This document shows, piece after piece, positions 23,278 through 29,675 of a DNA stretch of 31,357 nt. A model generated the notes under the pieces. The model did not search any database, was not told where the DNA came from, and saw nothing but the letters and a program-made list of their open reading frames with translations. Each line of letters opens with the position of its first letter. Positions within the stretch are counted from its first letter, which is position 1. The stretch lies in IMG/VR virus record IMGVR_UViG_3300025630_000032, positions 1 to 31,357 of that record. The stretch is one strand, 5' to 3'. Position numbers and translations under genes: made by a program. The DNA comes from a virus.

Positions 23278-23326
23278 TAGACTCGCTAAACGCGCATTGC
23301 AAGGGAAAAGTTTAGTTCGTCGAAAC
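23274..23326 (-). promoter_or_regulatory. Candidate pL promoter with operator pair OL
   Basis: Minus strand: TTGCAA (23302-23297), 17 nt, TAAACC (23279-23274). Operator GTTTAG-N5-CTAAAC at 23275-23291 covers the spacer and -10. A second site, GTTTAG-N5-CGAAAC at 23310-23326, lies 7 nt upstream of the -35. Centres are 35 bp apart. The arrangement is repeated at the right operator pair, which strengthens both calls. Confidence 0.7.
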
Positions 23327-23545
23327 TTTCTTGGCAGAGGATCCGTTGTCGGGCGATTTGTCTATCGCATCTGAATCGTGGGCCAGGCGCACAATATCGC
23401 GCTGCAACCGGCGCAATCTCATCGCGTCTTGGGGATGCATTAGCAGCTCATATGGCTTGAGATTGAGATATGCGGAAATTTCGTTTCGATAACCTAAACT
23501 TTTATGCTTGCCATAATCGTTTAGCCAGTCTAAACGCTTTTGCAT
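23312..23545 (-). CDS. Putative lysogeny repressor, 77 aa
   Basis: A 77-residue protein encoded leftward between the two operator pairs, the position of cI in lambdoid phages. Residues ~16-36 (LGYRNEISAYLNLKPYELLM) look like a helix-turn-helix, followed by HPQDAMRLRRLQRDIVRLA and a polar tail. There is no LexA-like peptidase domain, so RecA-stimulated self-cleavage is unlikely. The right operator pair lies inside its first 21 codons and no later start fits. Its ATG overlaps the divergent regulator's ATG within the palindrome CATG. DNA binding and the repressor role are inferred. Confidence 0.6.
   Translation of the reverse strand: MQKRLDWLNDYGKHKSLGYRNEISAYLNLKPYELLMHPQDAMRLRRLQRDIVRLAHDSDAIDKSPDNGSSAKKVSTN
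23483..23536 (+). promoter_or_regulatory. Candidate pR promoter with operator pair OR
   Basis: Plus strand: TTGCCA (23508-23513), 17 nt, TAAACG (23531-23536). Operator GTTTAG-N5-CTAAAC at 23519-23535 covers the spacer and -10 and extends to a 7-bp perfect dyad (23518-23536). A second site, GTTTCG-N5-CTAAAC at 23483-23499, lies 8 nt upstream of the -35. Centres are 36 bp apart. Predicted transcription start is about 23543, next to ATG 23544. Confidence 0.7.
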
Positions 23546-23765
23546 GTCACTCGAAGCCTATTTCGCCCGACCTGATGCCATGAACGCGACGCAGCTAGCG
23601 GAACGTCTTGGTATTTCCAAAGGTCGCATGTCGCAAATTCGAGCCGATGGGAAATGGCCCGTCGAATTAGCACTTGCCGCAGAAAGGGTAACTGGCGGCG
23701 CCATCAACGCTTCGATGCTCAATCCTTTGATCGCGGAGGCCCGGCGAACGGGAGCCGCAGCATGA
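23544..23765 (+). CDS. Cro/YdaS-like regulator
   Basis: A 73-residue DNA-binding protein. The helix-turn-helix is at residues ~15-35 (ATQLAERLGISKGRMSQIR), followed by LALAAERVTGGAINASMLNP, the typical end of YdaS/Cro-like phage regulators. Starting at ATG 23544 gives the usual short MSLEAYF N-terminus of such proteins, but there is almost no room for a leader after the predicted pR start, so the message may be leaderless; ATG 23580-region (residue 13) is the alternative. First gene of the rightward early operon. Confidence 0.75.
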   Translation: MSLEAYFARPDAMNATQLAERLGISKGRMSQIRADGKWPVELALAAERVTGGAINASMLNPLIAEARRTGAAA

Positions 23766-23902
23766 GCCGCCTGCCCGCCTCTGACGAATATCGCGCGATT
23801 TACCTGACGCTCTGGCGTTGGTGCGAACGTCACGAACTGCGCCCGCATTTGACGGTTTGGCGCGGGGGCAATGACAATTCCTGGCGACCGGAGGCAGCAT
23901 AG
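23762..23902 (+). CDS. Small early protein (46 aa)
   Basis: A 46-residue protein rich in Trp and Arg (YLTLWRWCERHELRP, then RGGNDNSWRPEAA). It is linked to the Cro-like gene by an ATGA overlap. It ends before a candidate terminator, so it shares the immediate-early segment. Function not recognised; small basic proteins at this position may act on transcription, but nothing here shows it. Confidence 0.5.
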   Translation: MSRLPASDEYRAIYLTLWRWCERHELRPHLTVWRGGNDNSWRPEAA

Positions 23903-23955
23903 TGCGCGGGCGGGTCGGGACATCGCAACACAATAAGCCGGAGCCCTCCGGTCGC

Positions 23956-23991
23956 GCGGGGATGACCGTCAAAGGCGGCGCCCCGCTTTTT
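23956..23991 (+). terminator. tR1-like intrinsic terminator candidate
   Basis: GCGGGG (23956-23961) can pair with CCCCGC (23981-23986), followed at once by TTTTT. The 19-nt loop is long, and a second small GC-rich hairpin (CCGGAG-CC-CTCCGG) lies just upstream. It sits between the first two early genes and the rest, as lambda tR1 lies after cro, so it may attenuate rightward early transcription. Confidence 0.5.
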
Positions 23992-24007
23992 GCTGAAATC
24001 AATCAAC

Positions 24008-24301
24008 ATGGGATCGCATTACATGAGGTCGGAGAACGAAATCTTGGCGCTTGAGGTTCTCCGCAACGAGCAAGCCCGCAACCGACAGGAACGCTTCTTT
24101 CGCGTCCTATGCGACCAGCGGCGCGGTGGTGAAACCCTGCGCTCGATCAGCGAGGCGGCGGCGATCCCCTACAACACGGTGCGCTCATATGCCGGCCATA
24201 ACGGCGAGCCCTGCGTCATGTCCTACGGCAACTTCCTCGCGCTGGTCGAAGCGTTCCCCGAATATGCGGGCATCTTGCACCCGCAGGACGGTGAAGCATG
24301 A
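24008..24301 (+). CDS. HTH regulator of the early operon
   Basis: A 97-residue protein. FFRVLCDQRRGGETLRSISEAAAIPYNTVRSYA at residues ~24-56 is a helix-turn-helix of the type seen in sphingomonad phage early operons; it is followed by a short helical tail (NFLALVEAFPEYAGIL). It follows the tR1-like terminator, where lambda has cII, so a regulatory role is likely but inferred. No clear ribosome-binding site precedes ATG 24008; ATG 24023 is an alternative. Confidence 0.65.
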   Translation: MGSHYMRSENEILALEVLRNEQARNRQERFFRVLCDQRRGGETLRSISEAAAIPYNTVRSYAGHNGEPCVMSYGNFLALVEAFPEYAGILHPQDGEA

Positions 24302-24522
24302 ACGACCTTCGCCGCGAGTGTTTTGAAGAAGCGAAGATCCGCGAGGCGAATTTCGCCGATGCATTAAGCATGTCGCGCACCCGCGCGGTTGGCGACACGC
24401 TCGCGAACGTCCTTAAAGCGCCCGACGATGTGATCGACGCTCGGCGCATCGACAGTCGCCAATGCTTTTGCTGCGGCGCTCGTTGGGGACGGTGCGAACA
24501 CACATCGGAGGAGGCGGAATAA
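24298..24522 (+). CDS. Small Cys-containing early protein (74 aa)
   Basis: A 74-residue protein with a helical, charged first part (RRECFEEAKIREANFADAL) and a C-terminal CFCCGARWGRCEH cluster that could bind zinc, though only one full Cys-x-x-Cys pair plus Cys/His is present. Coupled by ATGA upstream and TAATG downstream. Family not recognised. Confidence 0.5.
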   Translation: MNDLRRECFEEAKIREANFADALSMSRTRAVGDTLANVLKAPDDVIDARRIDSRQCFCCGARWGRCEHTSEEAE

Positions 24523-24878
24523 TGGGCAAGCGCCTCAAACTCGCATCCCAACGCAAGCGCGACCGCAAGATCGCGGCAATGTGGATCGAGGGCAACCATA
24601 CCCAGGCAGAAATCGGCGCGCGGTTCAAAATCAGCGCTTCGGCCGTTTCAATGGCGCTCAAGCGCCGCGGCGTGCGCAATCATCCGCAAGCAGTCAAAGC
24701 CATGCGTGCGCGGTTGAGCAAGCGCAGACAGAATGAAATCGCGCTCGGGAAGCGTCCAGGTCGCCCGCCGATCTGGCCTGACTGCCCTGCGCACCTGAAA
24801 AGCGAATACATGCGCTTCCGCAACCACTACGGAATACCCGCCGTCGAGGCGCGGGCGATGCTGGAGGCAGTGGCATGA
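24522..24878 (+). CDS. HTH DNA-binding protein (118 aa)
   Basis: A 118-residue basic protein. Residues ~12-48 form a homeodomain-like/resolvase-type helix-turn-helix (RKIAAMWIEGNHTQAEIGARF, then KISASAVSMALKRRGVR). A second basic region (RARLSKRRQNEIALGKRPGR) follows, and the C-terminus ends HYGIPAVEARAMLEAV. It is a likely early DNA-binding regulator or replication accessory protein. Stop and start overlap its neighbours. Confidence 0.65.
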   Translation: MGKRLKLASQRKRDRKIAAMWIEGNHTQAEIGARFKISASAVSMALKRRGVRNHPQAVKAMRARLSKRRQNEIALGKRPGRPPIWPDCPAHLKSEYMRFRNHYGIPAVEARAMLEAVA

Positions 24879-25057
24879 GCCGCTACGGACGCCAGCAACG
24901 CACCAAGGCCGAAAAGCGCGCCGCTGCGATCACATACCTCACCTACAAGCGCGAGCTGACCGGCGACGAGATCGAAACGCTCGAGCGATCTTATGGGATT
25001 CCGAGGCCCGAGGGCGCGAAGATGGTCGAGGCTGAAAAGCGCGGGAGGGTGGGGTAA
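24875..25057 (+). CDS. Small basic early protein (60 aa)
   Basis: A 60-residue basic, helical protein. Its end, SYGIPRPEGAKMVEAEKRG, echoes the C-terminus of the preceding protein (HYGIPAVEARAMLEAV), suggesting a shared short helical motif. It is coupled by overlaps to both neighbours. Function unknown. Confidence 0.5.
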   Translation: MSRYGRQQRTKAEKRAAAITYLTYKRELTGDEIETLERSYGIPRPEGAKMVEAEKRGRVG

Positions 25058-25662
25058 TGTCTAGATATCCGACGCCAGAGAAGTTGCGCGATATCCTGAG
25101 ATACGATCCCACCACGGGGATGCTGACCTGGCGAAAGAGATCGCCTGCGCTTTTCAAAAAGACTAAGCATAAAACTGCGGATCACTTAGCGGCGGCTTGG
25201 AACGCGCGCTTCGCCAATCGTCCAGCACTCCGGTCGATCTGCGGGAGCGGGTATCTGACGGGCGGAGTATTCGGCCAGATACTTCCCGCGCATAGGGTTT
25301 GCTGGGCTATCTACCACGGGCGGCATCCGGTCGGCCAAATCGACCATATAAACCACAATAGAACTGACAACCGGATTGAGAACCTGCGCGATGTGTCACA
25401 CGCAGAAAATGCGCGCAATCAAGTTCTGTCCAGCAACAACAAAAGCGGTATCACCGGCGTGTATGCCGATCGCCGCACGGGCATGTGGAACGTCCAAATC
25501 CGCCACGAAGGAAAAGTTTATCGCTTAGGCGTGTTCCCCACAGTGCAGGAAGCGGCTGACGCGCGCCAAGAGGCAAATCGTCGCTTTGGCTACCACGAAA
25601 ATCACGGAAAATCCCCCGAAGCGCTCAAGCTGATCGCGGAAGTGAAAGCGAGGGTGGCATGA
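25057..25662 (+). CDS. HNH endonuclease with AP2 DNA-binding domain
   Basis: A 201-residue protein. An HNH_3 core is seen at residues ~78-125 (LPAHRVCWAIYHG, then QIDHINHNRTDNRIENLRDVS, then NARN) and a C-terminal AP2-type domain at residues ~133-180 (SGITGVYADRRTGMWNVQI, then YRLGVFPTVQEAADA). This is the common phage free-standing homing endonuclease type. It interrupts the early operon between small DNA-binding proteins and the VRR-NUC gene, but all overlaps are retained, so it is well adapted. Mobility is inferred. Confidence 0.93.
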   Translation: MSRYPTPEKLRDILRYDPTTGMLTWRKRSPALFKKTKHKTADHLAAAWNARFANRPALRSICGSGYLTGGVFGQILPAHRVCWAIYHGRHPVGQIDHINHNRTDNRIENLRDVSHAENARNQVLSSNNKSGITGVYADRRTGMWNVQIRHEGKVYRLGVFPTVQEAADARQEANRRFGYHENHGKSPEALKLIAEVKARVA

Positions 25663-26099
25663 ACGCGCTGCTTTCCATCCCCGAGGCGGACCTCGAGCCG
25701 ACACCCGATTTCTACGTCGAGGCGCCGGACGGCCGCAAGGACTGGACCGAATTGCAGCGCCAAACGGCGTTTCTCAAACTCATGCGCTACGGCGCGCCCC
25801 GCGTTGCGATCTATGCCAATGCGAACGCTGGCAAGCGCAACCCGCAACAGGCAATCCGCGAAGGCATCAAATCCGGCGTTTTCGACCTGATAGCGATCTG
25901 GCGCGGGCCGCTCGTTGCCTACCTTGAGTTCAAAGGCTTCGACAAGAACGGGCGCCCCGGTCGGCTTTCGCGCAATCAAATCGAGTTCGGCAATCGCATG
26001 GTTGAACTCGGCGTCCCCGCGGCATGTTTCTTCTCGCCCTACGCTGCAGCCGCCTGGCTACGCGAGCAAGGCTTCCCGGTCAGCAAGGGGATCGGGTGA
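25659..26099 (+). CDS. VRR-NUC domain nuclease
   Basis: A 146-residue protein. Residues ~27-130 match a small phage VRR-NUC (PD-(D/E)XK) domain: ELQRQTAFLKLMRYGAPRV, GVFDLIAIWRG with the catalytic Asp, LEFKG with Glu and Lys, and GRLSRNQIEFGNRMVELGV. Enzymes of this type act as structure-specific nucleases or Holliday-junction resolvases. Located directly before the primase genes, it probably serves replication or recombination. Confidence 0.88.
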   Translation: MNALLSIPEADLEPTPDFYVEAPDGRKDWTELQRQTAFLKLMRYGAPRVAIYANANAGKRNPQQAIREGIKSGVFDLIAIWRGPLVAYLEFKGFDKNGRPGRLSRNQIEFGNRMVELGVPAACFFSPYAAAAWLREQGFPVSKGIG

Positions 26100-26308
26100 T
26101 GCGGCATGATCCGATCCCTTCGCAGCGGGAAAGCGGCGCGTTCGATCTCAAGGCATTCGCAAAGCGCACCGTCGAGCAAGGCATTCTCGCCGCAAGCGAT
26201 GATCCCGCCGAGATGAAATTTCGCATTATGCTCGCCCGTCAACATGGCCATCTATCCGACGACGAAACGCGCCTCTGGATCACGCAGCACGGATTGGAGG
26301 CGGCATGA
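26099..26308 (+). CDS. Small early protein (69 aa)
   Basis: A 69-residue protein, mainly helical (LKAFAKRTVEQGILAASDD, then MLARQHGHLSDDETRLWITQ). ATG 26099 overlaps the VRR-NUC stop (TGATG), and the stop overlaps the primase ATG. An upstream in-frame extension exists but would read into the nuclease gene and is not needed. Family not recognised. Confidence 0.55.
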   Translation: MRHDPIPSQRESGAFDLKAFAKRTVEQGILAASDDPAEMKFRIMLARQHGHLSDDETRLWITQHGLEAA

Positions 26309-27228
26309 GCGAGCGCCTTGACATAGCACAACTCATGCCGACCGTCGCCAAAGCGCTGTTTGGCGATCCTACGTCGAAGGAAAGGCGCGGGACAGACTGG
26401 CGCTATGGCCGGCGCGGTTCGCTCTCGATCGACGTAGTAAATGGCCGATGGTTCGACCATGAAGCGGGCGAAGGCGGCGGCGTCCTCGACCTGATCCGCC
26501 GCGAACGCAGGTGCGACACTGCCGGGGCCCTGCGCTGGATCGAAGGCATCGGCGAATATGTCCCGCCTGTCCGGCCGGTCCATACAGATCCGAAACACGC
26601 ATCTAGCCTGCGCGATGCGGCGATGCGAATATGGCAGGAAACCCGCGAGCCGCGCGGAACGCTCGTCGAGCGCTACCTGATAAACCGCCGCATGGGGCAT
26701 GGGATAGAATGCCCCGACCTGCGCTATCATCCACGCTGTCCGTTCGGAAAGGGCGAGGCGGGCGAGCAAAGCTATCTGCCCGCTATGGTCGCGCTGGTGC
26801 GCAATCCTGGCGACCGCAACCCGATGGGCATTCACCGGACAGCGCTTACGCCTGACGGTCGCAAGATCGACCGCAAGATGCTCGGTCCCTGCCACGGCGG
26901 CGTTGTCATGCTTTCGAGCCATGAAGCAGACACCGACATAGGTGTTTGCGAAGGGATCGAGACTGGCCTCGCGGTCATCAAGCTATTCCGCAAGCCGGTA
27001 TGGGCGGCACTTTCGGCCGGTTCGATCGCCGCCTTGCAGGCGCTTGGCGGCGTCAGAAACCTCAAGATCTACGCCGACAATGACGCGGCAGGCATCGAGG
27101 CGGCGCAGAAATGCGCCCGCGTCTGGATACGCAGCGGCATCGAAGTCTCGATCGAGGCTCCGACAGAAGAAGGGTGGGATTTCGCCGACGCGCTGGAAGC
27201 CCTGGAACGAGGGGAACTTAGCGCGTGA
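26305..27228 (+). CDS. Toprim-domain primase
   Basis: A 307-residue protein. The N-terminus lacks an obvious Cys-rich zinc ribbon but has WFDHEAGEGGGVLDLIRR at residues ~49-66, typical of phage primase N-terminal domains. A Toprim fold follows: VCEGIETGLAV with Glu216 and IYADNDAAGIEAAQ with Asp258 and Asp260. It would make RNA primers and acts with the helicase encoded next. Start overlaps the upstream stop (ATGA). Confidence 0.88.
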   Translation: MSERLDIAQLMPTVAKALFGDPTSKERRGTDWRYGRRGSLSIDVVNGRWFDHEAGEGGGVLDLIRRERRCDTAGALRWIEGIGEYVPPVRPVHTDPKHASSLRDAAMRIWQETREPRGTLVERYLINRRMGHGIECPDLRYHPRCPFGKGEAGEQSYLPAMVALVRNPGDRNPMGIHRTALTPDGRKIDRKMLGPCHGGVVMLSSHEADTDIGVCEGIETGLAVIKLFRKPVWAALSAGSIAALQALGGVRNLKIYADNDAAGIEAAQKCARVWIRSGIEVSIEAPTEEGWDFADALEALERGELSA

Positions 27229-28580
27229 TGCCGAAGCCAATCTCAACGCAAGTCGAAGTTGATATGCCCGCGCCAGAGGTGAGCGAGGACGCGATTGCCA
27301 ACGCTTTCGCGGAGAAATACGCCGGCAACCTGCTTTTCGACCATAATTCGGGCCGCTGGTTCGAATGGGAGGGCGATCGTTGGGTTGCCGATGAAACCGC
27401 GCGCGGGCTCCATTATGCGCGCGAGATCATGCGCCGGATGGGCGAAGGCAAGAAAAGCATGTCGAAAGCGAGCGTCGCCAAGGGCGCCGAATTATTTGCC
27501 CGCGCCGATCCGCGCCTTGCCGCGACTTCCAAACAATGGGATGCCGACAAATGGTTGCTTGGCACGCCTGGCGGCACGATAAACCTTCTCACCGGCAAAT
27601 TGCTGCCGGCAAAGCCCGATCATTTCATCACCAAGCAGACCGCGACGACCCCGCAGGCGGGCGAGCCGACGCGCTGGCTCGAATTTCTTGATGAGGCAAC
27701 GCGCGGCGATGCCGAGGTCATCAACTTCCTGCAGGAATGGTGCGGATATGGGCTGACGGGCGACACGCGCGAACACGCGCTGCTTTTCGTCCACGGCGGC
27801 GGCGGGAACGGCAAGAGCGTCTTTATCAATACGTTCACGCGCCTGCTTGGCGATTATGCCGTCACCGCAGCGATGGAAACCTTCACCGCATCACGCGGCG
27901 AGAAGCACAGCACAGACATCGCCATGCTCAAGGGCGCGCGCCTCGTTACCGCGAGCGAAACCGAGGAAGGCAAAGCATGGGCGGAAAGCCGCATCAAGCA
28001 AATGACGGGCGCAGATCCGATCACCGCTCGTTTCATGCGCCGCGACAATTTCACTTATGTTCCGCAATTCAAGCTGACGATCGTCGGCAACCATGCGCCG
28101 GTGATGCACAACGTCGACGAGGCCATGCGTCGCCGCTTTCGCATCGTGCCGTTCGATAACAAGCCAACCAAACCCGACCGGATGCTCGAGGAAAAACTGG
28201 TCAGGGAATGGCCGCAAATCCTCGCCTGGATGATAGCCGGTTGCTTGCGGTGGCAGGAGCATGGACTTTCGCACCCGCGCGCCATGCAGGACGCCACAGC
28301 GGCCTATTTCGAAGCGCAGGACGTATTCGGCCAGTGGATCGAAGTCGACTGCAATCTCGGCCTGCGCGAATGGGATGAAACCGGCAAACTCTATGAAAGC
28401 TGGTGCCGCTTCGCCAGGTCGTCCGGCGAGGAAGCGGGAAGCCAAAAGCGCTTCAATTCGATGATGCAAAAACGCGGTTTCATGCCCTCCAGAATGCCGG
28501 GCGGAACACGCCAGCGCATCTTCAAAGGCGTCGCTCTCAAGCCACACGATTACGATCCAGATCAAGGCTATCCGGTATGA
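27228..28580 (+). CDS. D5/P4-family primase-helicase
   Basis: A 450-residue superfamily 3-type ATPase. A D5_N-like region covers residues ~60-175; Walker A GGGGNGKS is at 190-197; a Walker-B/sensor region follows (GARLVTASETEEGKAWAES, then KLTIVGNHAPVMHNVDEAMRRRF). The family includes phage P4 alpha, which binds iterons at the origin and unwinds DNA; P4 alpha also primes, while here the Toprim protein may supply priming. ATG 27228 is chosen (TGATG with the upstream stop); GTG 27225 is an alternative. It is followed by an iteron-rich non-coding region. Confidence 0.9.
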   Translation: MPKPISTQVEVDMPAPEVSEDAIANAFAEKYAGNLLFDHNSGRWFEWEGDRWVADETARGLHYAREIMRRMGEGKKSMSKASVAKGAELFARADPRLAATSKQWDADKWLLGTPGGTINLLTGKLLPAKPDHFITKQTATTPQAGEPTRWLEFLDEATRGDAEVINFLQEWCGYGLTGDTREHALLFVHGGGGNGKSVFINTFTRLLGDYAVTAAMETFTASRGEKHSTDIAMLKGARLVTASETEEGKAWAESRIKQMTGADPITARFMRRDNFTYVPQFKLTIVGNHAPVMHNVDEAMRRRFRIVPFDNKPTKPDRMLEEKLVREWPQILAWMIAGCLRWQEHGLSHPRAMQDATAAYFEAQDVFGQWIEVDCNLGLREWDETGKLYESWCRFARSSGEEAGSQKRFNSMMQKRGFMPSRMPGGTRQRIFKGVALKPHDYDPDQGYPV

Positions 28581-28596
28581 AAAAACCCGCTTTCAA

Positions 28597-28855
28597 TCCG
28601 TCCCGAACGCCGTTCATAAAAAGGCCGCTTTTTCTTACAAAGCAAGATTGTTGCGCGCAAACGCAATGGCTCGGGACGGATAAACGCCGTTTCGGGACAC
28701 ATTCGGGACAGATTGGCGAATTTGTAAGTTGCTGTTTTTCAAGCATTCGGGACACATCGGGACGGATGGGACGGATCAGATCAATCAATAACGAATACGC
28801 GCGCAGGAATCTGGTCATAGGTAAAAACCGTCCCGATCTGTCCCTATCCGTCCCG
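28597..28855. other. Iteron cluster, candidate replication origin
   Basis: This fills the only long gene-free stretch (28581-28869). At least ten copies of a TCGGGACRGA-type motif occur. Forward: 28671, 28692, 28703, 28747, 28757 and 28767 (the last as TGGGACGGA). Reverse: 28597-28606, about 28828-28836, 28837-28846 and 28847-28855. Within clusters they are 10-11 bp apart, one helical turn, and A/T-rich segments (about 28713-28745 and 28776-28827) separate the clusters. A short A-rich/T-rich dyad (28618-28633) lies just after the helicase stop. Iterons next to a P4-type helicase gene suggest an origin bound by that protein. Confidence 0.65.
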
Positions 28856-28869
28856 CTTGGAGGTTTGGC

Positions 28870-29115
28870 ATGACCCTCCACGTCACGACCCACGCGATCG
28901 AACGCTATCAACAGCGGGTCCGTAATTGCAGTGAAGCCGCCGCCATCGCAGCGCTCTCGTCCAAGGCCATCGAAGCCGCTGCAATGTTCGGCGCGCCTTA
29001 CGTCCGGCTCGGCACAGGCCAGCGCATCGTGCTCGACCACGAAACGGTCGTCACCGTCCTGCCTGCCGAAACGCCGACAATCTACATCGTCAACTATGGA
29101 AGGGGCCGGGGATGA
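28870..29115 (+). CDS. Small protein upstream of TerS (81 aa)
   Basis: An 81-residue protein. An N-terminal helix with THAIERYQQRVRNCSEAAA is followed by beta-prone segments (GQRIVLDHETVVTVLPAET). The 'T-x-HAIERY-x-x-RV' opening is seen in small phage proteins of unknown function near packaging genes; the helix-plus-sheet layout loosely recalls RelE/barnase-like folds, but no active site can be named. It has a good ribosome-binding site (GGAGG 7 nt upstream), and its stop overlaps the terS ATG (ATGA). Confidence 0.65.
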   Translation: MTLHVTTHAIERYQQRVRNCSEAAAIAALSSKAIEAAAMFGAPYVRLGTGQRIVLDHETVVTVLPAETPTIYIVNYGRGRG

Positions 29116-29675
29116 GCCTCACCGCAAAACAGCAGCGCTTTGTCGAGGAATACCTGATCGACCTCAACGCGACACAGGCAGCGATAAGGGCTGGTTTCAG
29201 TCGCAAAACCGCCGAACAGCAGGGATACCAACTGCTTCAGAAAACTTCAGTGGCCCAAGCGATCGAGGTAGCGGTCGCAGAACGCTCCCAACGAACGCAA
29301 ATCACCGCCGATCAGGTTATTTCGGAACTGGCTAAAATTGGGTTTAGCGACATTCGCAAAGCCGTGAAATGGTTCTCGCAGGCGGACGTGGCGTTCGTGG
29401 ACGCGGAAGGCATGGAAGGTGAGATCGAGGACGGTTCGTTGCGCTTTGCAGTCGCCAACCAGGTCGAATTGATTTCCTCCGAGGATATCGACGACGACAC
29501 TGCGGCGGCAATCTCCGAGATTTCGATGACGGATAAAGGGGGGCTTAAGGTCAAGTTTCACGACAAACGCGCGGCTCTCGTCGATCTTGGTCGTCACCTT
29601 AAACTGTTCACGGATCGAGTTGAACATGCCGGCGTTCTGGCTGTCTTGCCAGTCGGGATTGATGACTTGGCATGA
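29112..29675 (+). CDS. terS: Terminase small subunit
   Basis: A 187-residue protein of the Terminase_2 family. The N-terminal helix-turn-helix is typical: LTAKQQRFVEEYLIDLNATQ, AIRAGFSRKTAEQQGYQLLQ. This is followed by ITADQVISELAKIGFSDIRK and a C-terminal oligomerisation/adaptor region (KVKFHDKRAALVDLGRHLKL). It recognises the packaging site and brings DNA to TerL. Stop overlaps the terL start (ATGA). Confidence 0.92.
   Translation: MSLTAKQQRFVEEYLIDLNATQAAIRAGFSRKTAEQQGYQLLQKTSVAQAIEVAVAERSQRTQITADQVISELAKIGFSDIRKAVKWFSQADVAFVDAEGMEGEIEDGSLRFAVANQVELISSEDIDDDTAAAISEISMTDKGGLKVKFHDKRAALVDLGRHLKLFTDRVEHAGVLAVLPVGIDDLA

Noticed and set aside
23312-23765. Divergent toxin-antitoxin pair (YdaS/YdaT-like)
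   Set aside because: The genes are divergent rather than in one operon, and operator pairs with early promoters on both sides fit a phage immunity switch better.
28597-28855. CRISPR array in the repeat region
   Set aside because: The repeats are about 10 bp, occur in both orientations and have no regular spacers, so it cannot be a CRISPR array. No array was seen elsewhere.
28537-29040. Open frames across the iteron region on both strands
   Set aside because: They run through the repeated motif and have no ribosome-binding sites or domain-like composition; the region is better explained as non-coding.
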